Below, piece after piece: positions 22,233 to 31,438 of a DNA stretch of 64,000 nt. The stretch lies in the NCBI GenBank assembly GCA_964035575.1, contig OZ037910.1, positions 434,001-498,000 on the forward strand. The letters run 5' to 3'. Source of the DNA: Rhynchopus sp. YZ270_cl-10. Taxonomy: Eukaryota; Euglenozoa; Diplonemea; Diplonemida; Diplonemidae. A program made the position numbers and the translations under genes. Every line of letters begins with the position of its first letter. Position 1 is the first letter of the stretch. Below the pieces are notes generated by a model that saw nothing but the letters and a program-made list of their open reading frames with translations, was not told the DNA's origin and made no database searches.

Positions 22233-23083
22233 TGTATCTAAGGGTGGGGGGGTGTAAAAAAAAAGTAAGTCAAAGTGCGGAGACGGGAGACGGGTGTCAG
22301 AACAGAGTTAAAAAAAAAAAAAGCAAACTTAGTGTGAAAAAATAAAACAATCTAATGGGGGTGGGAAAGTGGAAAAAAACGGTGTGTTTTTTTTGTGTGG
22401 GAAGGCCTGGTGGAAGGGATGGGGTGGTTTTTGGAGGAAGTGTGCGTAGGGTGTGTTGAAAAGGTCTCTTGAGGCACACACTGGAGTGTCATGGGCATGA
22501 CCAGTACTTTGACCGGGTCAGTTTTTGACTGCGGTCAACCTGAGAAAATGTACTGATGCTATGATCAGTGTTTCCTGAGGTTCTGCGTGGTGGACTGCGG
22601 TGCGGTTCAGCAAATGTAAAAGATTTTTTCCTTAACCCTTTGGTTCCGAAGGACTTTTTTTCAAAAAAAATTTTTTTGGGCCCCCCGGCTCTTTCTGCAG
22701 TAAAAAAATTTCTGGTGCAAATTTTTGACCGATTCTGGTCGCATTTGAAAGATTTTGAACACCGCTTTCAAATTTTCAAAAAATCGAAAAAAATCGGGAA
22801 AAAATCAGTGGTCAAAAAAGTGGGGAGCTCGTCATGAACTTTTTCAAAAATCCCAAAAAATCGACTTAAAAAATTCGGAGTGTTTCAAATGTGGTCGAAA
22901 CATGCTTTATTTGAAAGATTGGTGACAATCTACATATCCCGAAAAACTTAGTAAAAAAAGTTTACACAGAAATGGGCTCACAGCATGTTGCTGCTTGTTG
23001 CCGCCAGCAGATTACCCGTTTTCACACGTTTTGCCTTGAAAACCCAGTGGGAGGGGGTAAAAGGGGGTTGGGGGTAAGGTGAC

Positions 23084-23257
23084 CTAGGGCTCTACACCCG
23101 AGTCTCTTTTCCTCTTCATTGCGTTGCTGTTCTCGGTGTGGTACTTGCGATGACACTCGGCAGGGCATAAATAGACGCCGCAGGTCATGCAGCGGTACGT
23201 CATCCGGAGTCTCACAGGTGCCATTGAGCACACTTTGCAGTTCCTGGGAGTATCCAT
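23084..23257 (-). CDS. piggyBac-type Cys-rich domain, stand-alone 57 aa
   Basis: A short open frame begins MDTPRNCKVCS and continues with MTYRCMTCGVYLCPAEC, then HRKYH. The C-x2-C, C-x2-C, C-x3-C, H-x3-H spacing matches the C-terminal zinc-binding domain of piggyBac transposases, which contacts terminal repeats. The rest of the transposase is absent. It could be a relic, or a small DNA-binding protein acting on the element's own ends. The intact frame is compatible with either. Confidence 0.7.
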   Translation of the reverse strand: MDTPRNCKVCSMAPVRLRMTYRCMTCGVYLCPAECHRKYHTENSNAMKRKRDSGVEP

Positions 23258-23271
23258 CTTTGCCAGGTAAT

Positions 23272-23820
23272 GACGGGCTCTCCCCCTTCTAAAATATTAA
23301 GGGATGCACAAAAGTTTTCAATTTTTGCTTCTTTTGAAAGATTTGTGGAAAATATTTCAAAAATATCAAAAATGTTTTCCCGGAATTTAGTGGAAATTTA
23401 TTTAAAGCATGTCGCCATTGGAGGGTGGGGAATTAACACACCTTTTTCCCCATGTTCCAATTTTACCCCCCGGGCTCTCCCACTTCTGAAAAATCAACAG
23501 ATGTACAAAAAAAATCAATTTTTGCTTCTTTTGAAAGATCTGTGCAAAATCTTTCAAAATGTGTAAACCCGAAATGTTCCGAAATGGGGTAGAAATTGAC
23601 TCAAAATATGTCGCCAGTAGAGGACCGGGAAATGTCACATTTTTTTTTTCTCATTTTCCCATTTTACCCCCCGAGCTCTCCCACTTCTCAAAAATCAACA
23701 GGTGCATATTTTTTTTTGATTCTTGCTTCTTTTGAAAGATCTGCACAAAATCTTTCAAAATATAAAAAAATGTTTTCCCGAAATATAGTAGAAATTTATT
23801 TAAAGCAGGTCGCCATTCGT
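23272..23820. repeat. Three ~200-bp tandem repeats inside the piggyBac-like element
   Basis: Each unit contains 'cttcttttgaaagatctgtg'-like sequence, an 'aaaatctttcaaaat' inverted partner, 'gtagaaatttatttaaagca' and 'gtcgccatt', followed by a poly-pyrimidine stretch. They diverge at several positions, so they are not a recent expansion. Confidence 0.7.
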
Positions 23821-24004
23821 AAAGCCACGTATGTGGCTCGCAGGAACTAAAGGGTTAAAAAAAAAACCACAACAAACAAAAAAGCTCCTTCTTTTTTTTG
23901 CTTCTGACGACTCACTACCGCCTTTTAAAAGCTAGTAACCTACCTATCTGTCATACTGTGCGGACGAGTAGTTTTGGGCGAGTAATTCCCACCCATGCCT
24001 AGTA

Positions 24005-24190
24005 CGGGGAGAGAGAGATTTGGGGGAATGTCCTGTACACTTACCACAAACTAGAGTTTTTGCTACCCTTATCAGATTGCTTCATCACAAGCGATTCCTC
24101 GCCGGCTGGGAAGCCCCTTTCCCTCCCCCATTCCACATTAATGTTACAAGAATGTTGAAAAAAAAACAAAACCATTTCACAGAACAGAAA
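24005..24190 (-). pseudogene. Fragment duplicated from the NTPase gene 5' exon and intron
   Basis: Matches 26380-26480, including the exon end 'gaatcgcttgtgatgaag', the unusual donor GTAAGTGTAC and the intron start 'aggacattcccccaaat'. Beyond the match the sequence differs. It is probably the remnant of a second copy of the P-loop NTPase gene. The frame can be read as ESLVMKQSDKGSKN. Confidence 0.6.
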
Positions 24191-24775
24191 CACCCTCTAT
24201 TTCACTGACGAGGTCGCGAGGTGAGGTGAGTCTTGCATCTGCTATGTCTCCTCTTCTCACACCGTGTCGTACGTCATCTGGAGCACACTGCACCTTCGTC
24301 GTTGCTGCAAAACCTTGCAGGTTCGTGCTCTCAAAAGATCTTTCTGTGCAGTGTTACAGCATCCCGCGTGTGTCGCACTCACACACCTAGCCATGCCTTG
24401 TCGAGGTTTCGAGAGTTGAGAGAAGCCACAAGAGACTCGATGTACCCTGGTGCATCATAATAAATAAACAAAACAAATCAAAATAAAGACAGAGTTTCCC
24501 CCTGATTTTTAGGCCAAGATAAAAATAAAACGACAAAATTCCCGAGATACCCCATTGACGGCGACTTAATGAAAGTCTTTTCTGTAATGTTACAGGGTGG
24601 CGAGTTTGTTACTTACAGTGCTTTACGCGAAACTTCCAGTCTGGCCTTTTCCCTATTTTTAATCGATTGGTTCAGCAAATCTGTCACAAAAAGCAGTCTT
24701 GCACTGTCCCAGACATCGCGCTCACGTAGAGGACTCTCATCTGGGGGTCATTTCACTCATTTCATATTTCCAGTT
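24191..24775. other. Spacer, possible remnants of a gene 3' region
   Basis: GC-balanced sequence at 24230-24440 looks more gene-like than typical spacer here; the minus frame gives APGYIESLVASLNSR. I find no domain and no consistent splice structure, so nothing is called. Confidence 0.3.
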
Positions 24776-26617
24776 TCATTTCGGGCGGGTGGTGGTGGTG
24801 TCCTTCTTTTTCGGTGTGGTACGGACACGCTCCTTGCGCGGCTTTGGCTGTGAGAGCACCTCACGCTTTCGCTTCGTTGCAGTGCCGCTCTTGTTGCTTT
24901 TCTCTCCGTCCTCACTGCATTCTGTGCTGCTCGGCCATAGTCGTGTCAAGAAGTTGTCCTTGATAACCTTTTCTTCGTCAATGTCCAACTTCGAGAGCAC
25001 AGACCGATACCACACCAAGAACGATGCGTACGAAGAAGCACCGTCCAACGCCTCTGCGCAGTCGTATCCTGCAAGCGGGCTTTCGGGCACCCTCGAGTTC
25101 ACCACAGCCCAGATGGGTGTGGGTTCGATGTAGATATGTGTCCACATGTGCTCTTTTATTTCTCTCTTCTCAATGTTCAGGAGACCCTGATCCATGATCG
25201 GTCGCAAAGAGATGGGATGAAGGTAGTCGTCATTCACATGTTTTCTCAGCAGTGCGTGCCTAAGGACCTCCACCTGCTCCTCCTTGGAGTGGAGTGGGCC
25301 ATAGGACTGTTCCCAATCACAGGACAAAGTGTTGATCAATTCTGCTTCTGTCTTCTCAGGGTGCTTCTCGCGAAGTGCACAGAGGTGTTGCACTGCACGC
25401 GGGTTTCCCTTCACAAAGTCGAACAAAGTGTTCGACAGTTGAGGGTCCGGTGATGTCAGCAGTCTGGGGGTTTCGAAAAAACGTCGGTACATCCACTTCT
25501 CGGTGAATGCGTCATGTACAGAGCTGCGTCGCAACATGGAGCACACTGGGAAGAAGAAGTACCCATACACCTCAAATGTCAACCTCGGTATATCGTGCCT
25601 CAGAAACTTATACACGGGATTGCATGGCTCTACCACCTCGCCCTTGGCTCCCATGGCATCCACTCCATCGATCATCAGCAGACACACCACATCTGTGCGG
25701 GGAACGTCTTTATCTGCACGGAGACCCTTCACGAGTTCATACATAAGCTTATGCAATGAGAAATCAAGTATGAGGCCGTCGGCCCACGTCATGTAGCACT
25801 GCTCAACACCCAGTAGGTGGTAAGCAATGCGGCGCGTCACAGCATCAAAACCATCACACTCTTTGTTTCTATTGAACGCCGTGTCATTCTCAAAGGATAC
25901 GTTGAAGGTAAACACTGTCTTGCCCTTCAGTTCAGCTTCCAGCAGCGTCGGCACCATCGTGAGAAGACGCGTCTTCCCCATCCCAGCGCCTGCGCAAAGA
26001 AATGTCTGCTGCGTGGAGTTCTTGCAACGCGTCTCTTTGTCGTACATCTCCTTGTTGTTTGTGAAGCTCTTGCACAGTTCCTGCTTCAGGTTCTCAGAGT
26101 TCTGGTAGCCCCACTTCATGTCATCAGGCTTGGAGAGCACATACGGCTTGCGTGTGGCACGCTCCATCATACCTGGTGCATTCAGTACTTCATGCAGGGA
26201 AAGATAACGGCTCCACATTATTGGCAAACCCTTCAGCTCAGTGCAAGCACTTATGGAAGCACACAAGAAAACACGGAACGAAAAGACAAAATGTTGTGTC
26301 GAGAAGAAAAGACTGTATGTGGTGATGTGAAGGACACAGCATGTGGTCATGATGCAAACCAAAATAGTAAGGGGAGAGAGAGAGAGACTTGGGGGAATGT
26401 CCTGTACACTTACCACAAACATGATTTTTTTGCTACCCTTACCAGATTTCTTCATCACAAGCGATTCGTTGTCACTTGGATTCAGCCCCTTCACGCCATG
26501 CAGGTATAGTGCGTGAGAGTAGCTGTGGATCCTCACGCTGATGACACTCGCTGCGCGGGTCAGTGTCGACTGTGAGTCGTTCCCTGAGTTTGGCAAAGAC
26601 AGTCTTTCGAGCAGCAT
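24776..26617 (-). CDS. P-loop NTPase of Crinkler/RHS type
   Basis: The main body (about 24776-26232) has a Walker A motif GAGMGKT in CAGAGMGKTRLL and a Walker B-like LLMIDGVD about 110 residues later. A long helical region follows, then a Lys/Arg/Ser/Thr-rich tail that looks like a nuclear signal. The pattern resembles the NTPase module shared by Crinkler effectors and kinetoplastid RHS proteins; assignment to one is not possible by eye. Upstream, an exon ending KKSGKGSKKIMFV has the donor GTAAGT at 26413, unlike the GTATGN donors of other genes. The acceptor lies near 26232-26240. More 5' coding probably lies at 26654-26836 and 26894-27049 (in-phase GTATGT donor and CGCAG acceptor). The link at about 26.63 kb would need a 30-nt intron or hides a frame break, so the 5' structure is uncertain. 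A fragment of a second copy is at 24.0-24.2 kb. Confidence 0.6.
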   Translation of the reverse strand: MLLERLSLPNSGNDSQSTLTRAASVISVRIHSYSHALYLHGVKGLNPSDNESLVMKKSGKGSKKIMFVVSVQDIPPSLSLSPLTILVCIMTTCCVLHITTYSLFFSTQHFVFSFRVFLCASISACTELKGLPIMWSRYLSLHEVLNAPGMMERATRKPYVLSKPDDMKWGYQNSENLKQELCKSFTNNKEMYDKETRCKNSTQQTFLCAGAGMGKTRLLTMVPTLLEAELKGKTVFTFNVSFENDTAFNRNKECDGFDAVTRRIAYHLLGVEQCYMTWADGLILDFSLHKLMYELVKGLRADKDVPRTDVVCLLMIDGVDAMGAKGEVVEPCNPVYKFLRHDIPRLTFEVYGYFFFPVCSMLRRSSVHDAFTEKWMYRRFFETPRLLTSPDPQLSNTLFDFVKGNPRAVQHLCALREKHPEKTEAELINTLSCDWEQSYGPLHSKEEQVEVLRHALLRKHVNDDYLHPISLRPIMDQGLLNIEKREIKEHMWTHIYIEPTPIWAVVNSRVPESPLAGYDCAEALDGASSYASFLVWYRSVLSKLDIDEEKVIKDNFLTRLWPSSTECSEDGEKSNKSGTATKRKREVLSQPKPRKERVRTTPKKKDTTTTRPK

Positions 26618-26653
26618 GTGGCCCTACTCCCTTTACTCCAACCTGTGCCATAC

Positions 26654-27049
26654 TATCACCTTAAGCAAGTCCAGTTCTGTCTCCTTCTGCGAGTCTTCGC
26701 ATACACTGAAATACTTATCGTCGTTCTCTGTGCAACAGATGCATCTCATAATCGACACACTACCCACCTCAACAATATACCGTTCTTCAGCTCCTTCAGG
26801 GATCTCCCCCTTTTGTTGCAGCGGTGGCAGACTCAACTGCGAGATGTGTGGTTAATAATCATTGTACAAAAAAAAGGCAAAAACGGTACATACTCTCCCC
26901 TCCAGATCCCCCAACTGCATCAAAGGCCTTAGCGTGCCCTCCAAACCAGTCGTGACAGTGCTTCTTGAGATATAGCTATCAGTAAGATTCTGCTCCATCT
27001 TTCGAAACCTTTCCCCGATCTTCAGGGGACTCATCCTCTGGCATTGCAT
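26654..27049 (-). CDS. Probable 5' exons of the NTPase gene
   Basis: Two segments, 26894-27049 and 26654-26836, join in phase across GTATGT...CGCAG to read LMQLGDLEGR then LSLPPLQQKGEIPEG. The second includes MRCICCTENDDKYFSVCED. No domain is recognised. They may belong to the downstream NTPase, or be leftover pieces of a related gene. Confidence 0.4.
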
Positions 27050-27059
27050 TCACTTCGAA

Positions 27060-27530
27060 ATGGGTGTGGTCAGAAACCACGGAGCCTGATATGGTCTCTG
27101 AGATCACTGTTTTTGGAGACTTCGACGACGGTCTTGCCGACTATGCGTATTAAATGAAAGCAGTAGTTTCCACCGAAAACATTGGAAAAATTCCACCAAA
27201 TGGTGTCGAAAGAGAGACCCTCCTTGCTCTCCAGACTGAGGTAGATGATCAGCGGGGTGTACATCCTTCTTCGCGTTCTTCCGGACCCTTCGTTATGTTT
27301 AACGAAGTAGAAACAAAATCAGAGAGACCTTTGATGTGCGTTTGCACAGTCTTTGTGAACCATCCCCGCACACCCGCTTGAAGCTGTCTGATACAACTGT
27401 GTTGCGTTCTTGGCGATCCAACTACGAGCTTTTTTTAACAGCAGCAGCATTAATATACGCTATTGGTGCTGGAATTACCGCGGGTGCTGGCACCAGACTT
27501 GTCCACCAATCACTCCATCAACTCCGACGC
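27060..27530 (-). pseudogene. Degenerate 18S rRNA fragment
   Basis: The complement of 27415-27515 reads GTCTGGTGCCAGCACCCGCG, then GTAATTCCAGCACCAATAGC, GTATATTAATGCTG and AAAGCTCGTAGTTGGATC. This is the universal 530-loop and following part of 18S rRNA. The normally invariant CAGCAGCCGCGG is CAGCACCCGCGG here, and 'TTCCAGCTCC' is TTCCAGCACC. Downstream similarity (27060-27160, 'AGACCGTCGTCGAAGTC') is weak. The match starts and ends without the rest of rDNA, so this is a dispersed, decayed copy rather than a working rRNA gene. Confidence 0.75.
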
Positions 27531-27562
27531 GTTCAGTGACAATTCGAGAACATTGTACATTA

Positions 27563-27860
27563 GTTGGTGTGGCTGACGACCCCAAAATAGCAGAAAATCG
27601 CAGAATAATAGTACTCCCTTTAGTAAATCCTGCATCAGTGTACTGTAGAATGTCAACTATCACGTTTTTTGACACCATTTGTAAACTCTACGTCATCATA
27701 GTGTCAACCCTAGCTAAGGAAAGTGAAAGGGGGTGAAATAGGATGCATCCCTCCACTAAGCGCCAGCTGAACAAGAGAGTGAAGTTGATAGTGCAAAACG
27801 CCCTCTGGGACGCAGGCACTGACACTCCGCGGGGTTATCGAACCCCCGGAGTGATGCGCA
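27563..27860 (+). repeat. Dispersed repeat and hairpin C3
   Basis: 27563-27620 ('gtggctgacgaccccaaaat' then 'agcagaaaat') recurs at 42604-42664. C3 (27779-27860) is the best family C copy: AGTGC...GCACT stem, then a second hairpin GCGGGGTTATCGAACCCCCG. Confidence 0.7.
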
Positions 27861-28578
27861 TGGGAGTACAAGAGAACCTGGATTTGGCTGATTTGGTGGA
27901 GGGTACTGGGGGGTGAAAAAAGAACGGTACAAAAAAAAACCACAAAAAACCTCATTTTTTTTTTCTTCTGACGACTCAATGTCACCTTTTAAAAGGCTAG
28001 GAACCTACTCACAGAAGAAGCAGACAACACACACACCCTAGGAGCAATGTTTCGCTCTTGCAAAACTACCTACTTTTTTTGCTTTCAAACACAACACACA
28101 ACACACAAAACACACACAATGCACCTCTCAACTAGGCAAATAAATATTCCGCTCAGGAATTGTCTGAACTGATTTTTTTTTTCCTTTTCCTTTTTCAAAC
28201 CACACCACCTGGGCATATGTTCCTCCTCTGAACAACTACCCGCACAACTATTCAAACTACACCACATCTCCAAAGAGTGGTCAAGATGAGATATTTGAGA
28301 AAAATTCTGTCATTTTCCCCCTACATAGTTATTTGCCTTCGTACAGATTATTTCTGTGCACAAAAAAAGAAAAGAAAAGAAAAGATAAGTTGAAAGTGCA
28401 AGGTGAAAACAAACGCAAAGGGGAGTCGTCGCCCCCTCTGTGTTTAGTTCCTTTTCTCTGCCTTAACCAAAACAATGTTGAACGTCTACACCTAACCCAG
28501 CAAATCTAATTCGTAGTGAGTTGGACATAAGACAATAACAAAAAAAAAAAAAAACGCAACCATTTCCCCCCCACCTTA
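27861..28578. other. Spacer downstream of MAP kinase 1
   Basis: Low-complexity A- and CA-rich spacer with a weak family C-like start at 28384 ('gataagttgaaagtgcaagg'). No gene is visible. Confidence 0.4.
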
Positions 28579-28632
28579 GTTTCTGAACTCCTCCTGGGGA
28601 GGCGCCCGTCGAGAGGTCGCTCTCACTCAGGT
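28579..28632 (-). pseudogene. Relic of a MAP kinase 3' end
   Basis: About 50 bp match the last codons of the two MAP kinase genes (complement of 'gaactcctcc' through 'gtcgagaggtcgctctcac'). It lies just beyond the 3' end of MAP kinase 1 and implies a third tandem copy, now mostly lost. Confidence 0.65.
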
Positions 28633-28731
28633 TTGCGGGTTTGCTTTAGTATGGTACTGCTTCAGCATATTATGCAAGGAAAAACAGCATGTGTACCTTG
28701 GGTCACCAGGTGCTGTCCCGTTCCCCCCCCC

Positions 28732-31200
28732 TCAGTTCCTGAACTCCTCCTGCGAGGCACCCATCGAGAGGTCGCTCTCACCGTAGAAGTCTTCGTTGAT
28801 GGCACCCTCGCATGCAGTGCGCAGACACACCTTCGTGCTGATCTCCACACCGGGCACCTGTGTCCACTCAGGGTGGAAGCGGGTGATCTCGAGGTTCACC
28901 AGACGCCGTGCCTCCTCCTCTGACACGCAGTGCTGTGCGAAGCTTCCGTCGAATGTCGGCCATGGTTCGTCTTCGTTTCCGTCACTCCAACCGTACTCAC
29001 CCCAATATGGAGCGCGGAAGCATTCTCGAGCAGTGGGGCGAGCGTTTGGATCCCAGGACAGCATTTCACGGAGAAGCGAGATGGCCTCAGGAGAGGCCTT
29101 GGGGTAGCGTGCGGAGAGGTCTGCTGGTGCGCGGGGCTTCTGTGCACGGAGGAAGAGCTTGGGTTGGGTTTTGGTGACCCATGCGTCGTTTTCACCTGGG
29201 GTGTGCCCGGTGATGTCTAGAATCAGGTTGATATGTTCTCTCGACCCTGTCCTTGTGGTGGATGAAGTGGAGGAAGGAAACAAAACACTTCGCTTCTCCG
29301 ACTCCGTCGCCAGCAACTCTGCAAACACACACCCCAACGACCAGATGTCAATCGCCATCCCGTACTTCTCGCTCAGCAGAATCTCTGGTGCACGGTACCA
29401 TCGGGTTACGACATAGTCCGAATGGATCCCACCCTCCTCCCGCCCCAAACCAAAATCAGCCAAACGCACCGTCCCATCACCATCGACCAATATATTAGCA
29501 GGCTTCAAATCCCGGTGCATCACATTTGCTGAATGCATTGCGAAGAGGCCGTTCATCTGAAAGGAAACAGGGGGGTGGTTTGGGGGTGTGGAGGTGGAGG
29601 GTGGGGGAGTGTGGTTGCATTGTGATAATTGCCTATCATAATACACAATACACAAATACACAAATACACAAATACACAAATACACAAATACACAAATACA
29701 CAAATACACAAATACACAAATACACAAATACACAAATACAGCTGTATTGTGCATTATGTATTACCGCGTTTGGAAATATTATGGACCGAATAAATAAAGA
29801 AACAAAATATTATGGACCGAATTAATTATGGTACGTTTGAGGTTTTTGAGTTTCATTTGGTACTTAATTCGGTCCATCATGTTTTGGGGGGCAATTTTTT
29901 TTGTACTTGTCCCCCGAGGAAAGGGCGAATCTTATTTTTTTGACAAGTACTTTTTTGCCCAGAACGATATGAATCGAATTAATATTTGGTTCGGGTTATT
30001 GTTGGACCGAATTAATTATGGTACGTTTGAGGTTTTTTCGGGACATTTGGTACTTAATTCGGTCCATAATATTTCCAATCGCGGTATGATGGATCAATTA
30101 CCACAATACAGCCACCACCAGGGCGGGTCATACCATAGCGTACATGGTGGAGAAGATGTTGGCGCTGGTGAAATACCCTGGACACTTCGCGAGAAGCGTG
30201 TTGAGGTCTGTCTTCATGAACTTGGAGACAAGGCATATGGAGTCGTAGTCGCTGCGTGGTGGCATGATGAGGTCCTTCAGGAAGAGAAGGTTCTCGTGCT
30301 GGTGGAAGTGCACCATCAGACGGATCTCGCGGAGAAGCTGTTATGGGAGGAGAGGGTGGATGATATGGGGGTTGTTTTGAGTCATAGAAGAGTATTAAAT
30401 TCAAGAAAATGGGGAATGTATGGAATTGGGTCCGCAAGGCGTGCATCTCGAAACGTCGGGCATCTTTGTTGCAAAGAGAGCTGAGGGGAAAGGAATGAGG
30501 CTCTCTGGGGTGCACTTTGTGCGGAAGGGAGATGTTTACTTTACGTACTTTAGTTACGGATAAGAATCCTGACGAGTACAGGAGCATGGAGCATAGGCCA
30601 GCTTGTGGACCAGGTGTCGAATCTGAGCAGAACCCCCTTGGAGGTGGGAACGTGCAAGACGTAGGCGCGCAAGTGGACAGTCAACTGGAAGATCGCGTGG
30701 AGGCTGACGGTTGCAAGACTCAGCGGGGGAGGGGGAAAAAAGCGTTACATGGGCACAACCGTTCCTGCCCTCTGTGGCCAGCTCTCCCCCCCCCCGGAGG
30801 GCGGACGGCGAGTACATGAACTACATGATAAGACGTTCAGAGTACAAAAGAATAGCATCACATGTAACTACTGTGTATTGACATAAAAGGGAAAGGGTGG
30901 GCCTCTCCAGCCAGGGCAAAAATGTGTAACCTGTGGTCTTGTGGACGCCACAGCGGTTTTAAAAAAATGCCATACCTTGACCCAGTACCCAGCACCCCCT
31001 GCATTTCGATGTGTCCATTCTATCCGCTTTATCGCCACCTCCTCCCCATCCTCTGTATCCGTCGCCTTGCACACTATGCCATAGCTCCCGCTCCCTACCG
31101 GCATCAGCCCCTGAAAACGCTCGGGCACCCAGAACTGCACCCCTTGACATGACTCAGCACGATAACTCGCCTTTACCGTCACTCCATCACCACCTGCCAT
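28732..31200 (-). CDS. MAP kinase 1, three exons
   Basis: Serine/threonine kinase of the MAPK group. Exons 30976-31200, 30134-30337 and 28732-29556 (minus), all phase 0, give 417 residues. Visible: Gly-rich loop [18 protein letters not shown] with the catalytic Lys, [13 protein letters not shown] in ADFGLGREE, and [32 protein letters not shown]. The activation segment has Ser-Asp-Tyr ([14 protein letters not shown]) where typical MAPKs have Thr-x-Tyr. Introns are 638 and 577 nt with GTATGG and GTATGA donors. The second intron is swollen relative to the 46-nt intron in the paralogue by a microsatellite and an inverted-repeat element. It forms a tandem pair with the gene at 35518-37067; a hAT transposon lies between. 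The start could also be the Met at 31224. Confidence 0.93.
29619..30108. repeat. Nested insertion in MAP kinase 1 intron 2
   Basis: An outer imperfect inverted repeat of about 22 bp (29619-29640, ATTGTGATAATTG...; 30087-30108, complement ATTGTGGTAATTG...) encloses an 8-bp microsatellite (CACAAATA, about 11 copies, 29648-29738) and the 321-bp element. The paralogue's intron lacks all of this. Confidence 0.65.
29764..30084. mobile_element. TA-flanked MITE with internal hairpins, 321 bp
   Basis: Terminal inverted repeats of 28 bp with one mismatch (CCGCGTTTGGAAATATTATG against CCGCGATTGGAAATATTATG), flanked by TA. Two internal copies of 'ggaccgaattaattatggta'...'tacttaattcggtcca' are themselves inverted repeats, so the element can fold at two levels. 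There is no coding capacity. It is absent from the paralogous kinase intron, so the insertion is younger than the gene duplication. Confidence 0.8.
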
Positions 31201-31438
31201 TTTTTTTTGTCCTCCCTTCTTCAACTCAAAATCGCAAAGAAATGTGACTTTTTTTTACAAAAACCCCGCCGTTGTCTAAGGCGAAAGGGCAATGCAATGT
31301 ATTTGTATTTATTCCACAAAACTACAAAAAGAATAAAAGGTAATGTAGATGTTACGTGTTTGATAACCAGGTAGGTGTTAGGAGGATGGGTGGGCCCCTT
31401 TTCTTGTGTACCACACACTCTGAGGGTGGGGTGGGTGG

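Larger units (their letters stand above)
22636..23854. mobile_element. piggyBac-like element with TTAA target sites
   Basis: 1,219 bp bounded by TTAA on both sides (22632-22635, 23855-23858) with terminal inverted repeats CCCTTTGGTTCC and CCCTTTAGTTCC. TTAA targets and CCCTTT ends are the piggyBac signature. Inside are three diverged tandem units of about 200 bp (23272-23820) and a small minus-strand frame matching the piggyBac C-terminal Cys-rich domain. No catalytic domain is visible, so it is non-autonomous, derived from a larger element by loss of the transposase core. Confidence 0.85.

Noticed and set aside
27779-27860. Complete tRNA gene at hairpin C3
   Set aside because: A T-arm-like hairpin is present, but no acceptor stem, D-arm or anticodon arm can be drawn.
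29526-29825. Repetitive frames (CICVFVYL type) near 29.6-29.75 kb
   Set aside because: They are translations of the CACAAATA microsatellite inside a kinase intron.
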